From DSOI01 sp041394885 (lineage in GTDB: Bacteria > Acidobacteriota > Terriglobia > Bryobacterales > Bryobacteraceae), in NCBI GenBank assembly GCA_041394885.1, contig JAWKHI010000021.1:54404-118403 (forward strand): a DNA stretch of 64,000 nt, written 5' to 3'. Of the stretch, positions 43,087 through 52,194 are shown one piece after another; the stretch's first letter is position 1, and each line of letters starts with the position of its first letter. The notes under the pieces are model-generated. The model saw only the letters and a program-made list of their open reading frames with translations. It searched no databases and had not been told where the DNA came from. Position numbers and translations under genes: made by a program.

Positions 43087-43848
43087 ATGTGGCGCGGTGA
43101 ACCCACGTATCTGCTCCGCAACCTGATCCTGAAAGACTTCCGGATCCGGTACAGGAACATGTCGCTCGGAGTATTTTGGTCACTCCTCAATCCCCTCGTC
43201 ATGATGGGGGTGTTCACCTTCGTATTCACCAAAGTGATGAAGACCGGGGATGCCGATTTTCCGGTTTTCGTGCTGTGCGGGTTGCTGCCGGTGAACTTTT
43301 TCGGTATGGCCTGGATCGGGGGAACGTCGTCGCTGGTGGAGAATGTCGGATTGGTGAAGCGGGTGCCAATGCCGCGTGAGATCGTTCCGGTTGCCAGCGT
43401 GCTTTCCAATTGCCTGCACCTCGCCATTCAATTGGCGCTGCTGTTGGGAATGGCGCTGTTGTGGGGCAAGGGCGTGCATGCCAGTTGGCTCTGGATCGTG
43501 CCGCTGCTTTCGCTTTTCGTAGTGTTCGTCTGCGGGTTGGCGCTGCTGTTTTCGGCTCTGTATGTCTACATCCGCGACACGCGCTACGTAGTGGAATCGG
43601 CGAACCTCGTTCTGTTCTGGCTGGTGCCGGTGTTCTATCCGTTCGCTTGGGTTCCGGCCGAGTACGCGGGTATCTATGAGTTGAATCCGGTAGCGGCTGT
43701 CGTGCTTGGTTTGCGCGAGATCGTTCTGGGGGCTACGGCGCCGCGCGGCGTGCTGATGTGGAAACTGACCGTGGCAGCGTTGGGGACGCTCGCCATCGGA
43801 CACTTCGTGTTTCACCGGCTTCGCCGGGGCTTTTATCAGCATCTATAA
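43087..43848 (+). CDS. ABC-2-type polysaccharide export permease
   Basis: The product has 253 residues and six transmembrane helices. RNLILKDFRIRYRNMSLGVFWSLLNPLVMMGVFTFVF is the ABC-2 (Wzm/TagG/KpsM-like) N-terminal signature, and ELNPVAAVVLGLREIVLG the region before the last helix. It pairs with the ATPase gene three bases downstream. The pair most likely exports a lipid-linked polysaccharide or O-antigen-like glycan; no glycosyltransferase gene lies next to it, so the cargo is unknown. Confidence 0.93.
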   Translation: MWRGEPTYLLRNLILKDFRIRYRNMSLGVFWSLLNPLVMMGVFTFVFTKVMKTGDADFPVFVLCGLLPVNFFGMAWIGGTSSLVENVGLVKRVPMPREIVPVASVLSNCLHLAIQLALLLGMALLWGKGVHASWLWIVPLLSLFVVFVCGLALLFSALYVYIRDTRYVVESANLVLFWLVPVFYPFAWVPAEYAGIYELNPVAAVVLGLREIVLGATAPRGVLMWKLTVAALGTLAIGHFVFHRLRRGFYQHL

Positions 43849-43850
43849 CT

Positions 43851-44594
43851 ATGGACATCGTCCGCCTTCACGAAGTGAGCAAATGGTTCCGCCATCACAC
43901 CGGACCCAAATTGGTGCGCGACCATTTGCTGGACCTGTTTCGTGTGACGCCGCCCGAGCATCGCTTCTATGCGCTGAAGAATGTGAGCTTCACGGTGCGG
44001 CAAGGCGAGAGTGTCGCCATTATCGGCCGGAATGGCGCCGGCAAGAGCACTCTCTTGAGCGTGGTTGCCGGGCTGTGCGAGCCGGATTCCGGAAAAGTGG
44101 AAGCCAGCGGAACGATTTCCGCGTTGATGGAAATGGGCGCGGGATTTCACTACGACCTTACCGGCGGCGAGAACGTCCGGCTGAATGCCTCTCTGCTCGG
44201 ACTATCCCGGCAGAAGACCGAGGAGTTGTTCCCGGCGATGGTGGAGTTCTCCGGAATCGCCGACTTCATCAATGAGCCTGTCCGTACCTATTCCTCCGGC
44301 ATGGTGATGCGGCTCGCCTTTTCGGTGGCCGCGCACGTGGAATCCGACGTGATGATTCTCGACGAAGTAATCGCGGTGGGCGATCAGCAGTTCGCGGACC
44401 GGTGTCTGGACCGGATCCGCCAACTGCAACGGGCGGGAAAGACGCTGCTGTTTGTTTCGCACTCGGCCGACGTGGTGACGCATTTCTGCGATCGCGCGAT
44501 CTGGCTGGACCATGGCGAGGTGGTGATGGACGGCGCATCGTCTTCCGTGCTGGGCTCCTACTCCGGCCAAGTTACGCCCGAGGTTGAAAGCTGA
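43851..44594 (+). CDS. ABC transporter ATP-binding protein for polysaccharide export
   Basis: The product has 247 residues with Walker A GRNGAGKSTLL (~58-68), Q-loop region ALMEMGAGFHYDLTGGENV, signature YSSGMVMRLAF and Walker B DVMILDEVIAVGD. This is the Wzt/TagH-like class. It lacks the C-terminal O-antigen-binding domain of long Wzt proteins. The ATG at 43851 lies just after the permease stop. Its stop (TGA) overlaps a CTG that may start the next gene. Confidence 0.94.
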   Translation: MDIVRLHEVSKWFRHHTGPKLVRDHLLDLFRVTPPEHRFYALKNVSFTVRQGESVAIIGRNGAGKSTLLSVVAGLCEPDSGKVEASGTISALMEMGAGFHYDLTGGENVRLNASLLGLSRQKTEELFPAMVEFSGIADFINEPVRTYSSGMVMRLAFSVAAHVESDVMILDEVIAVGDQQFADRCLDRIRQLQRAGKTLLFVSHSADVVTHFCDRAIWLDHGEVVMDGASSSVLGSYSGQVTPEVES

Positions 44595-44611
44595 CCCGTC
44601 GCGAAGCTGGT

Positions 44612-46768
44612 TTGCTCGCCCTTGCCGCCTGCACGATGCTCGCGCAGGAAAAGCCACCTGCCCCTGAACGGCCCCGGATCGCACTCGCACTTGCTGGAGG
44701 ATCCGCCCTCGGCCTGGCGCACGTTGGCGTGATCCAGTGGCTGGAGGAGCATCGCATCCCGATCGACGGGGTAGCCGGCACGAGCATGGGCGGATTGGTG
44801 GGGGGGCTTTATGCCACCGGGGCCGACGCGGCACAGATGCGCGAGTTTCTCGAAGCGGTGGATTGGGCCAGCGCGCTGCAGCCCGGTCCACCTTTCCGGC
44901 AACTGGCTTTCCGGCGGAAGGAAGACCGACGGGCGTTTCCCAACCGGCTCGAGTTCGGCCTGAAGAATGGCATCCAGCTGCCCTCGGCGTTGAGCGCGGG
45001 CCACGCGGTTGGCCTGGTGCTGAGTCGAATTGCCGCTCAGTATCCGGACCTCGGCTCGTTCGACGACTTGCCGACACCGTTCCGCTGCATCGCCACCGAT
45101 CTGGTGGATTCCACGCAGGTGGTGTTCGATCGCGGCGACTTATTTGACGCGCTTCGCGCTACCATGTCGCTGCCGGCGCTATTTGCGCCGGTGCGCACCA
45201 ATGGCCGGGTGCTGGTGGACGGCGGTGTGATCGACAATCTTCCAGTGGGCGTGGCGCGATCGATGAACGCGTCGATCGTCGTCGCCGTGGCTCTCCATGC
45301 GAATCTGCCCCGGAAAGCGGACGGATACAATCTGCTGAGCGTCGCCGGACGATCGCTCGACATTCTGGTGAAGGCCGGTGAACTGCACGCCATGGCGGAA
45401 GCCGACATTGTGGTGATCCCGGACTTCGAGGGCATGGCTGCCACCGACTTTTATCGCGTGTCGGAGTTCATCGAACGGGGATACGCGGCTGCGGAGAAGA
45501 AAGCGAATATCCTGATGCGGTTTCAACTCCCGGAACCGGAATGGCAGGCTTATCGCGCACGCCGCGCCGGGAGGCGCAAACCCGCGCGAGCGCAGCCGAA
45601 GTTCGTTCAGGTGGACGGACTGACCCCTCCGCTGGCGCGTAACCTCGAGCAGCGCATGCAGCCGCTGCTCAATGGCGATCTCAACATTGGACGGCTGAAC
45701 CAGGAACTCACGCGGATCACCGGGCTCGGGCGATGGGAAGGAGCCCGCTACAGCCTCGTCGAGGAGAACGGCCAGCAGGGGCTGGCGATTCATGTGCGCG
45801 AGAAGCCGCACGGTCCGCCGTTCCTGAATACAGGAATCACGATTGACGGCGGCACCTCCCAGACGCTCCGGTTCGGCATCGGCGGCAGGCTGACGTTTCT
45901 CGATGTGGGCAATCCGGGATCGGAATGGCGCACCGATTTTGCGGTGGGAAACCAGGACGTGCTTCTGACGGAGTTGTTTCACCGCTTCCGTTCCAGCAAG
46001 CTTTTCTTTGCGCCGCGTGCATTCCTGGGTAATTCGTCGCGCGACCTCTACGACGGGCGGCGGCGCACGGCGCGTTTCACGACGCGGGAATTCGGCGCCG
46101 CGTTCGATGTGGGCTACGCCGCGGGCCGGTTTTCCGAATTTCGACTGGGCTATCAGATCAGCCAGTTTCGCAACGCGGTCTCGATCGGGCTGTCCGCGCT
46201 GCCTTCGCTGCGGGGCAACGTGAGCCGCTTTCGAGCCCGCTACGCGCACGAAGGGCAGGATAACCCGGGAATCGCCACGCATGGCATTCGCGTGACGGCC
46301 ACCGGCCAATGGGTGCTGCAGGCGCCATCGACCGATCGCAACTTTCCGATTCTCGAAGCCGACCTGCGCTGGGCGCGTCCAGTGCGCGGGCCCTACTTTG
46401 TATACGGACAGTTCGCCGGCGGATCGACGATTCACGAGAAGAATCTCTACGATCCGTTCACGCTGGGCGGGCCGCTGCGGTTATCGGCGCTCGCGCCGCA
46501 GCAGATCTTCGGCAGCCACTACTACTTCACGCAATTGGGCGTGCTGCGGCGCATCACCAACGATCCCCTCTCGATGTTCGCCCGCGTGTATCTGACAGCG
46601 GCATGGGAAATGGGAGCGGCGTTTCAGGACCGTTCCAAGGCCCGTCCTTTTCACAACGGCACCGCCGGCTTTGCCGGTGAGACCGCCATCGGTGTCCTGT
46701 TTCTGGGGGGAGCCTGGGGGGAGCAGGGACAGAAGAAACTGTTTTTCCGTCTGGGGCGCTATTTTTAA
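44612..46768 (+). CDS. Patatin-like phospholipase fused to POTRA and outer-membrane barrel (type Vd-like autotransporter)
   Basis: The product has about 718 residues. The patatin domain has GGSALGLAHVGV (oxyanion hole), GTSMGGLVGG with the nucleophile Ser, and VDGG with the partner Asp. A POTRA-like segment follows (~320-400; KFVQVDGLTPPLARNLEQRMQPLLNGDLN), then a surface-antigen/BamA-like barrel (~410-718) ending in LGRYF. This is the PlpD/FplA type layout, in which the barrel anchors or secretes the lipase. The listed start is a TTG at 44612. A CTG at 44591 gives LTRREAGLLALAACTMLAQE, a better signal peptide, overlapping the upstream stop. Probably cotranscribed with the ABC exporter. Confidence 0.9.
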   Translation: MLALAACTMLAQEKPPAPERPRIALALAGGSALGLAHVGVIQWLEEHRIPIDGVAGTSMGGLVGGLYATGADAAQMREFLEAVDWASALQPGPPFRQLAFRRKEDRRAFPNRLEFGLKNGIQLPSALSAGHAVGLVLSRIAAQYPDLGSFDDLPTPFRCIATDLVDSTQVVFDRGDLFDALRATMSLPALFAPVRTNGRVLVDGGVIDNLPVGVARSMNASIVVAVALHANLPRKADGYNLLSVAGRSLDILVKAGELHAMAEADIVVIPDFEGMAATDFYRVSEFIERGYAAAEKKANILMRFQLPEPEWQAYRARRAGRRKPARAQPKFVQVDGLTPPLARNLEQRMQPLLNGDLNIGRLNQELTRITGLGRWEGARYSLVEENGQQGLAIHVREKPHGPPFLNTGITIDGGTSQTLRFGIGGRLTFLDVGNPGSEWRTDFAVGNQDVLLTELFHRFRSSKLFFAPRAFLGNSSRDLYDGRRRTARFTTREFGAAFDVGYAAGRFSEFRLGYQISQFRNAVSIGLSALPSLRGNVSRFRARYAHEGQDNPGIATHGIRVTATGQWVLQAPSTDRNFPILEADLRWARPVRGPYFVYGQFAGGSTIHEKNLYDPFTLGGPLRLSALAPQQIFGSHYYFTQLGVLRRITNDPLSMFARVYLTAAWEMGAAFQDRSKARPFHNGTAGFAGETAIGVLFLGGAWGEQGQKKLFFRLGRYF

Positions 46769-46777
46769 GAGAGCGTG

Positions 46778-48115
46778 ATGACCAGACGACAATTCGCTGC
46801 CGTGTCGATGGCGGCCGGCGTTGGATGCCGCACGGCGCCGGAATCACCCGCGGGCATTGGGCCCGCCTGGAACCTTCACGCCCTGGGCGATCTGTATCGC
46901 GGAGACCTGTTCGACGACTTTATTCCCTTTCTCGACAAACACGTGATTGATCACGAACGCGGCGGCTTTCTCTGCGATACCGACCGCGCCGGACGCAACA
47001 TCACCACCAACAAGACGGCCTGGTACGAGGGCCGGGGCATCTGGGTCTATTCGTTCCTCTATCACAGGATTGCGAAACAGCCGCGGTATCTCGAGGTGGC
47101 CCGCAAATCCGTCGAGTTCATTCTGCCGCATCGTCCCGCGGCGGGCCAATTGTGGCCGGGCGCCTTTACCCGGCAAGGTACGCCGATCCCGGCGCGCGCG
47201 GCCGACATCTACGGAGGGCTCTTCATCGCCAACGGACTCGCCGAGTACGCCAACGCCAGCGGCGAGGCTCGCTACTGGACCATCGCGAAGGAGATACTCA
47301 CTGATCACATGGGCATCTATGATTCACCCAGGTACGAGTATCCGGTGACGTACGCGCCGGCCGGGGCCGCCGTCGCCGCGCCGCGCGTTCTTGGCCACTG
47401 GATGGTGCTGCTGCGGCTGGCCACGCAGATGCTCGAAACCAAGTCCGATCCCTATGTCCAGTCGGTTGCCGATCGCTGTCTGGAGGCGATTCTGGAACGG
47501 CACTATAATCCGGACAACGGGCTGCTCAATGAGGTTCTCAATCATGATCTTTCGCGGCCCGTGAATGGGCTGGAGCAGTTTTGCTACACCGGACATGCGA
47601 TCGAGACGCTTTGGATGGTGCTGTTTGAATCGCTGCGCCGGAATGACGCCGCGCTGTTTCAGCGCGCGCGGGAGCTGTTTCGCCGCCACGTCGAACTGGC
47701 GTGGGACGATCTGGAAGGCGGCTTTTTCCGCAGCCTGGACCACATCGCGAACAATACGTGGAAGACGGACAAGGTGCTGTGGCTGCAGGAGGAGGTCCTC
47801 ATCGGGACACTGTTCCTGATTGAGCATACGGGCGACGATTGGGCGCGGACATGGTTTGAGCGGACTTACAGCTATGTGCGGGACAAGTTCCCGCTGCAGC
47901 GGCACGGACACTCGCTGTGGATTCTGGCGGCGGACCGCAAGGTTACCTATGAGGAAAAGGCGACGCGCGTGGGAAACTTCCACCATCCGCGGCACCTGAT
48001 GTTGAACCTGCTGGCCATTGACCGGATGGTTGCGGCCGGGGGCAAGCCTACCGGGCGATTTCCGTCTAGCCCACCTGCGCCAGTCCGTAGCGGCGCTGCC
48101 AGTGATCGCGGATGA
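46778..48115 (+). CDS. AGE-family epimerase/isomerase, exported
   Basis: The product has 445 residues. The N-terminus MTRRQFAAVSMAAGVGC is a Tat-like signal, possibly a lipoprotein (GVGC). The rest is an (alpha/alpha)6 barrel of the N-acylglucosamine 2-epimerase/cellobiose epimerase family, with HERGGFLCDTDRAGR, WYEGRGIWVYSFLYHRI and NFHHPRHLMLNLLAIDRM. Catalytic residues are the histidines in the last two motifs by family analogy. Export is unusual since most family members are cytoplasmic. The ATG at 46778 follows the patatin gene by nine bases; its 3' end overlaps recG by 50 bases. Confidence 0.85.
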   Translation: MTRRQFAAVSMAAGVGCRTAPESPAGIGPAWNLHALGDLYRGDLFDDFIPFLDKHVIDHERGGFLCDTDRAGRNITTNKTAWYEGRGIWVYSFLYHRIAKQPRYLEVARKSVEFILPHRPAAGQLWPGAFTRQGTPIPARAADIYGGLFIANGLAEYANASGEARYWTIAKEILTDHMGIYDSPRYEYPVTYAPAGAAVAAPRVLGHWMVLLRLATQMLETKSDPYVQSVADRCLEAILERHYNPDNGLLNEVLNHDLSRPVNGLEQFCYTGHAIETLWMVLFESLRRNDAALFQRARELFRRHVELAWDDLEGGFFRSLDHIANNTWKTDKVLWLQEEVLIGTLFLIEHTGDDWARTWFERTYSYVRDKFPLQRHGHSLWILAADRKVTYEEKATRVGNFHHPRHLMLNLLAIDRMVAAGGKPTGRFPSSPPAPVRSGAASDRG

Positions 48116-50168
48116 ATGTCATCGCCTGCCGCAGCGAGTCTTCCGACGGCGGATGTTCGATGAATGCCATCGCCTCGCTGCGGGCGATCTCGAGAATTTC
48201 GCGGTCCCGCAGGATGTTGGCGATCCGCAGGGCGGGGAGGCCGGATTGCCGGGTTCCGAAGAATTCACCAGGGCCGCGCAATCGCAGGTCCAGTTCGGAA
48301 AGATAGAATCCGTCGTTGGATTCCACCATGGCCGTCAGCCGTTCCTTGGCGGCTTCGCTTACTTTTCCGGTTACCAGGAGACAGTAGCTTTGTTCGCCCC
48401 CGCGGCCAACGCGCCCGCGCAGCTGGTGTAACTGCGCCAGGCCGAAGCGCTCGGCCTGCTCGATGACCATCACCGTGGCGTTGGGGACATCGACGCCGAC
48501 CTCGATGACGGTTGTCGAAACGAGGATGTGGGTGTCGCCGCGCTGGAATGCCTGCATCGCGGCTTCCTTGTCCCCGGGCTTCATGCGGCCGTGCAGGAGC
48601 CCGACTTTCAAGCCGGGAAAGACCTTCTCCGAAAGATCGGCATGCGCGCGCTCGGCGGCTTTCATGGCCTGTGTTTCGGACTCCTCGATTACTGGATAAA
48701 CCACGTAGGCCTGGCGGCCTTCGGCCACCTGTGCGCTGACGAATGACCAGACCTGGTCTAGGTTCTCCGCGCTCAGGTGTTGGGTGGAGATGGGCCGGCG
48801 GCCGGGAGGGAGTTCGTCGATGATAGAGACGTCGAGATCGCCGTACACCGTAAGGGCGAGGGTGCGGGGTATGGGTGTGGCTGTCATTACGAGCACGTCC
48901 GGGGTGATGCCCTTTTTCTGTAACTGCAGACGCTGCACCACGCCGAAGCGGTGTTGTTCGTCGATGATCGCGAGGCCGAGTTTGTGAAACTCGACGTCAT
49001 CCTCGAGCAGGGCGTGAGTGCCGATCACCATGGGCGTCAAGCCGGCTGCGATGAGTTTCTTGATCTGCTGCTTTTCGCGCGCGGTATTGGATCCGGTAAG
49101 CAGTACCGTGACGTAGCCGAGGTTCTCGAACAGACGCTTGAAATAGAAGTAATGCTGCGTGGCAAGAATCTCAGTGGGCGCCAGCACGGCCGCCTGGTAG
49201 CCGTTTTCGATGGCGATGATGGCCGCTTCCGCGGCCACGAGTGTCTTTCCGCTGCCTACGTCGCCTTGGAGCAAGCGGCTCATCGGCGCCGGGGCCGCCA
49301 TGTCGGCGGCGATCTCTCCGAGAACACGTTTCTGCGCTCCAGTGGGCTTGAACGGCAGCATGGCCTTGATTTTGTCCCGGATGCGCTCATTCAACGCGAA
49401 CGCGATGCCGGCCGCCTTGCGAGCCTTGCCGCGCTTCAACGCCAGTCCACACTCCAGCCAGAAGAATTCTTCGAAGATGAGCCGCCAATGCGCGGGGGAA
49501 CGGAACGCGTTCAGGAGCCGCACGTCGCCTTCGCTGGGAAAATGCAGTTCACGAATCGCCTCGGCATACGGCATCAGTTTGAGCTTCTCGCGGATATGGT
49601 GGGGGAGCGGGTCCTGCTCATCGGCCACACGTTCCAGCGCGCGATGGGTCAACATGCGCAGGACGCGCGTGGTCATTTTGCTGACGGCTTCGTAAACGGG
49701 TACGATGCGTCCGGTGTGGAGCGCGGCATCGGGATCGTCATCGTCGGGAAGGATCTCGAACTCGGGATGCATCATGGTGAGCCCGCGGGAGTAGCCGTCG
49801 AGCTCGACCTTGCCAAATAGCGCGACGCGCATCCCGGGCGCGAGGACGTTGCTGAGGTAGCCGCCCCGAAACCACTTTCCGGCCAGGCGGCGCCCCGAGT
49901 CGTCAATGAACTGGACCTCCATGAGACCAGTGGCCCGGCGTACGGTGGTTGAGGCACGGATGGAGTGGACCATGCACATCACGGTGGCCATTTCGCCGGG
50001 AGCGAGCTGGGAGATGGCCTTGACGTTCCGGCGGTCTTCGTAGCGGAACGGGGCGTAGACGAGGAGGTCGCCGATGGTGCGGAGCCCCTTGGCCTCGAAC
50101 AACTCCGCGCGGGCGGGCCCCACGCCTTTCAGATACATGAGCGGTGTTTGTATGTCCACGGGCGGCAA
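48066..50168 (-). CDS. recG: ATP-dependent DNA helicase RecG
   Basis: Remodels stalled forks and Holliday junctions. The 700-residue product has the N-terminal wedge domain (LKGVGPARAELFEAKGLRTIGDLLVYAPFRYEDRR), Walker A LLQGDVGSGKTLVAAEA, DEQH motif AIIDEQHRFGVVQR, TATPIPRTLALTVYGDLD, and motif VI QLRGRVGRGGEQSYC. Length is normal. The start could be TTG 50168, GTG 50159 or ATG 50138; the last begins closest to the conserved region. The 3' end overlaps the convergent epimerase gene. Confidence 0.96.
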   Translation of the reverse strand: MPPVDIQTPLMYLKGVGPARAELFEAKGLRTIGDLLVYAPFRYEDRRNVKAISQLAPGEMATVMCMVHSIRASTTVRRATGLMEVQFIDDSGRRLAGKWFRGGYLSNVLAPGMRVALFGKVELDGYSRGLTMMHPEFEILPDDDDPDAALHTGRIVPVYEAVSKMTTRVLRMLTHRALERVADEQDPLPHHIREKLKLMPYAEAIRELHFPSEGDVRLLNAFRSPAHWRLIFEEFFWLECGLALKRGKARKAAGIAFALNERIRDKIKAMLPFKPTGAQKRVLGEIAADMAAPAPMSRLLQGDVGSGKTLVAAEAAIIAIENGYQAAVLAPTEILATQHYFYFKRLFENLGYVTVLLTGSNTAREKQQIKKLIAAGLTPMVIGTHALLEDDVEFHKLGLAIIDEQHRFGVVQRLQLQKKGITPDVLVMTATPIPRTLALTVYGDLDVSIIDELPPGRRPISTQHLSAENLDQVWSFVSAQVAEGRQAYVVYPVIEESETQAMKAAERAHADLSEKVFPGLKVGLLHGRMKPGDKEAAMQAFQRGDTHILVSTTVIEVGVDVPNATVMVIEQAERFGLAQLHQLRGRVGRGGEQSYCLLVTGKVSEAAKERLTAMVESNDGFYLSELDLRLRGPGEFFGTRQSGLPALRIANILRDREILEIARSEAMAFIEHPPSEDSLRQAMTFIRDHWQRRYGLAQVG

Positions 50169-50386
50169 GGTCCCAGAGGGGGCGGTGGAGCGCGGGTGCT
50201 CGGGAGCGCTCCAAACGGCTATTGTACCGCCGGGGTGGTTTTGAATCGCTCACAAGGCTCGAGTGCGGTAGATGCGTCCCGCCTGCGAGGTGTTCCGTGC
50301 GTAGATATCATTCGGCGCACACTGAACGGAAGACGCTCCTTCTTGCCGGGTTGCCTCCCTTCTTCGTTTTGGGTCAGAATCGTGCT

Positions 50387-51334
50387 ATGCAAACCGCTCG
50401 CTTCGTCTTTGTGTCCTGCCTCTGCGCGGCCTCGTGCCTCGGCGCCGATCTCCGGCTGGGAATTATCGGCACCGATACATCCCATGTGGTCGCGTTCACC
50501 AAGGTTCTCAACGATCCATCGAATCCGGAGCACATCCCCGGTGCGAAGATCGTGGCTGCTTACAAAGGGGGGAGTCCCGACGTCGAGAGCAGCCGGACCC
50601 GCGTGGACGGCTATGCCGAAGAACTGAAGACGAAATGGAATCTGGACCTGGTGAGCGAGATCAGCGGCCTTTGCGGCAAGGTGGACGCGATCCTGCTCGA
50701 GAGCGTAGACGGGCGCAAGCACCTTCCGCAGGTGAAAGAGGCCGTGAAATGCGGCAAGCCGATGTTCATCGACAAGCCGCTCGCGGCAAGCTACGAGGAC
50801 GCCAAGGAAATTGCGAGCGTAGCCAAGGCGGCGGGCGTCAAGTGGTTCAGTACGTCGAGCCTGCGGTGGAGCGAGATGGTGACGCAGTTGGCCTCGCCCG
50901 ACGCAACATCGGTGATGACGTGGGGTCCGGGACCGGAGGAGGAGCATCACTACCTGGACTTGTCCTGGTATGCGATTCATCCGGTGGAAATGCTGTTCTC
51001 GTTGATGGGTCCGGGATGCGTGGAAGTGTCGCGGATGGTGGCCAAGGATGGGGACATGGTAGTGGGCAAGTGGAAGGACGGGCGCATCGGTTCCGTGCAC
51101 ACGGGGAAGCCGTATAGCGACTACGGAGCGCTGGTGTTCATGGGCAGAAAGACGGCGCAGAGCAATCCAAAAATGAAAGCCGGTTACACGCCGATGCTCC
51201 GCGAGATTGTGAAGTTCTTTCAGACGGGGGTGGTGCCGGTGCCGAACGAAGTTACTTTGGAAATTTTCGCCTTTATGGACGCGGCGCAGAAGAGTAAGGA
51301 GCAGGGTGGGCGTCCGGTGAAGGTGAAGATGTAG
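50387..51334 (+). CDS. Gfo/Idh/MocA-family oxidoreductase, exported
   Basis: The product has 315 residues. It starts with a signal peptide (MQTARFVFVSCLCAASCLGAD), then a Rossmann domain (LRLGIIGTDTSHVVAFTKVLND) in which the usual GxGxxG is replaced by GTDTSH. MFIDKPLAASYEDAKEIASVAK holds the EKP-like motif (here DKP), and the C-terminal domain has LDLSWYAIHPVEMLFSLMG. NAD(P)-dependent sugar oxidoreduction is the family role. The altered nucleotide motif suggests a diverged subgroup seen with secreted members in Acidobacteria and Planctomycetes. CAGAAT ends six bases before the ATG. Confidence 0.87.
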   Translation: MQTARFVFVSCLCAASCLGADLRLGIIGTDTSHVVAFTKVLNDPSNPEHIPGAKIVAAYKGGSPDVESSRTRVDGYAEELKTKWNLDLVSEISGLCGKVDAILLESVDGRKHLPQVKEAVKCGKPMFIDKPLAASYEDAKEIASVAKAAGVKWFSTSSLRWSEMVTQLASPDATSVMTWGPGPEEEHHYLDLSWYAIHPVEMLFSLMGPGCVEVSRMVAKDGDMVVGKWKDGRIGSVHTGKPYSDYGALVFMGRKTAQSNPKMKAGYTPMLREIVKFFQTGVVPVPNEVTLEIFAFMDAAQKSKEQGGRPVKVKM

Positions 51335-51624
51335 GGATTGGTTGGTTCGGCTCGCGGATGTCTCACGGTGGTCTCCGTGGGTCTCGGGATTGATTTGAAC
51401 TCCTGCTTTTTCGATGGCGTTTGCGGTCGACGGCGCTGGCGATCAACTGTTCGAATTCAAACTTTGCGTTGGCGGTCACGGTCCCTTGTTTCGTGGGCCA
51501 TCGTTGCCGTCGTGCTTGAAACTTACACCGCGCAATCGATTGCAGCGGGGATGATTGCGTGTTATGATCGCGCTGATTCGGACCGCTAGTCAATGTGATA
51601 TGATCGCTTTCTAACTCAGAGGGG
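51335..51624. other. 290-bp intergenic region upstream of the ECF sigma gene
   Basis: No convincing gene. It contains two copies of TATGATCGC at 51563-51571 and 51599-51607, 36 bp apart; either could be a -10 box (TATGAT). AGAGGGG lies just before the sigma-factor ATG. The region is less GC-rich than its neighbours. Confidence 0.5.
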
Positions 51625-52194
51625 ATGATGGCCGGCTCCATTACTCACCTGCTGCAGCGCTGGGTAGCTGGCGACTCTGTCGCTGAGGCTGCGTTGTTGT
51701 CGCGCGTTTATACGGATCTCCGGAGGTTGGCGGGGCAGTACATGCGCAGGGAGGCGCCGGGTGGCACGCTCCAGGCGACCGCTCTCGTCCACGAAGCCTA
51801 CATTCGACTGAGTGCCAGCGAAAAGTTGGAATGGAACGATCGTGGACATTTTTTTGCCATGGCTTCGCGCGCGATGCGGCGGCTTTTGGTGGATCGTGCC
51901 CGGGCACGTGACGCGGCGAAGCGGGGCGGCGATTTCCACCAGGTGACGTTGGCGGGCGAGGTGGTGGCGGAGTCATGCAATCGCGAGGAGGTCGTGGCGG
52001 TCCACGAGGCCCTGAAACGGCTGGAGGAACTGGATCCCCGGCAGTGCAGGGTAGTGGAAATGCGGTATTTCGCCGGGCTATCGTTTGGGGAAGTCGCGGA
52101 AGCCATTGGCCTTTCCGAGCGCCGGGCGAAAGGAATTTGGAAAGAGGCGCAGATTTGGCTGCATCGCGAGTTGAAGGGTGGAACTCGTGACTGA
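51625..52194 (+). CDS. ECF-type RNA polymerase sigma factor (acidobacterial class)
   Basis: The product has 189 residues. Region 2 has LRRLAGQYMRREAPGGTLQATALVHEAYIRLS, the typical start of the TIGR02999/Sigma70_ECF group, and HFFAMASRAMRRLLVDRARARDAAKRGG. Region 4 has LDPRQCRVVEMRYFAGLSFGEVAEAIGLSERRAKGIWKEA with a helix-turn-helix. Either ATG 51625 or 51628 could start. No anti-sigma gene follows. The Ser/Thr kinase gene overlaps by 17 bases, a pairing common in Acidobacteriota and suggesting kinase-controlled sigma activity. Confidence 0.94.
   Translation: MMAGSITHLLQRWVAGDSVAEAALLSRVYTDLRRLAGQYMRREAPGGTLQATALVHEAYIRLSASEKLEWNDRGHFFAMASRAMRRLLVDRARARDAAKRGGDFHQVTLAGEVVAESCNREEVVAVHEALKRLEELDPRQCRVVEMRYFAGLSFGEVAEAIGLSERRAKGIWKEAQIWLHRELKGGTRD

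Noticed and set aside
45179..46435. Long minus-strand frame opposite the patatin gene
   Set aside because: Antisense shadow of a strongly supported gene.
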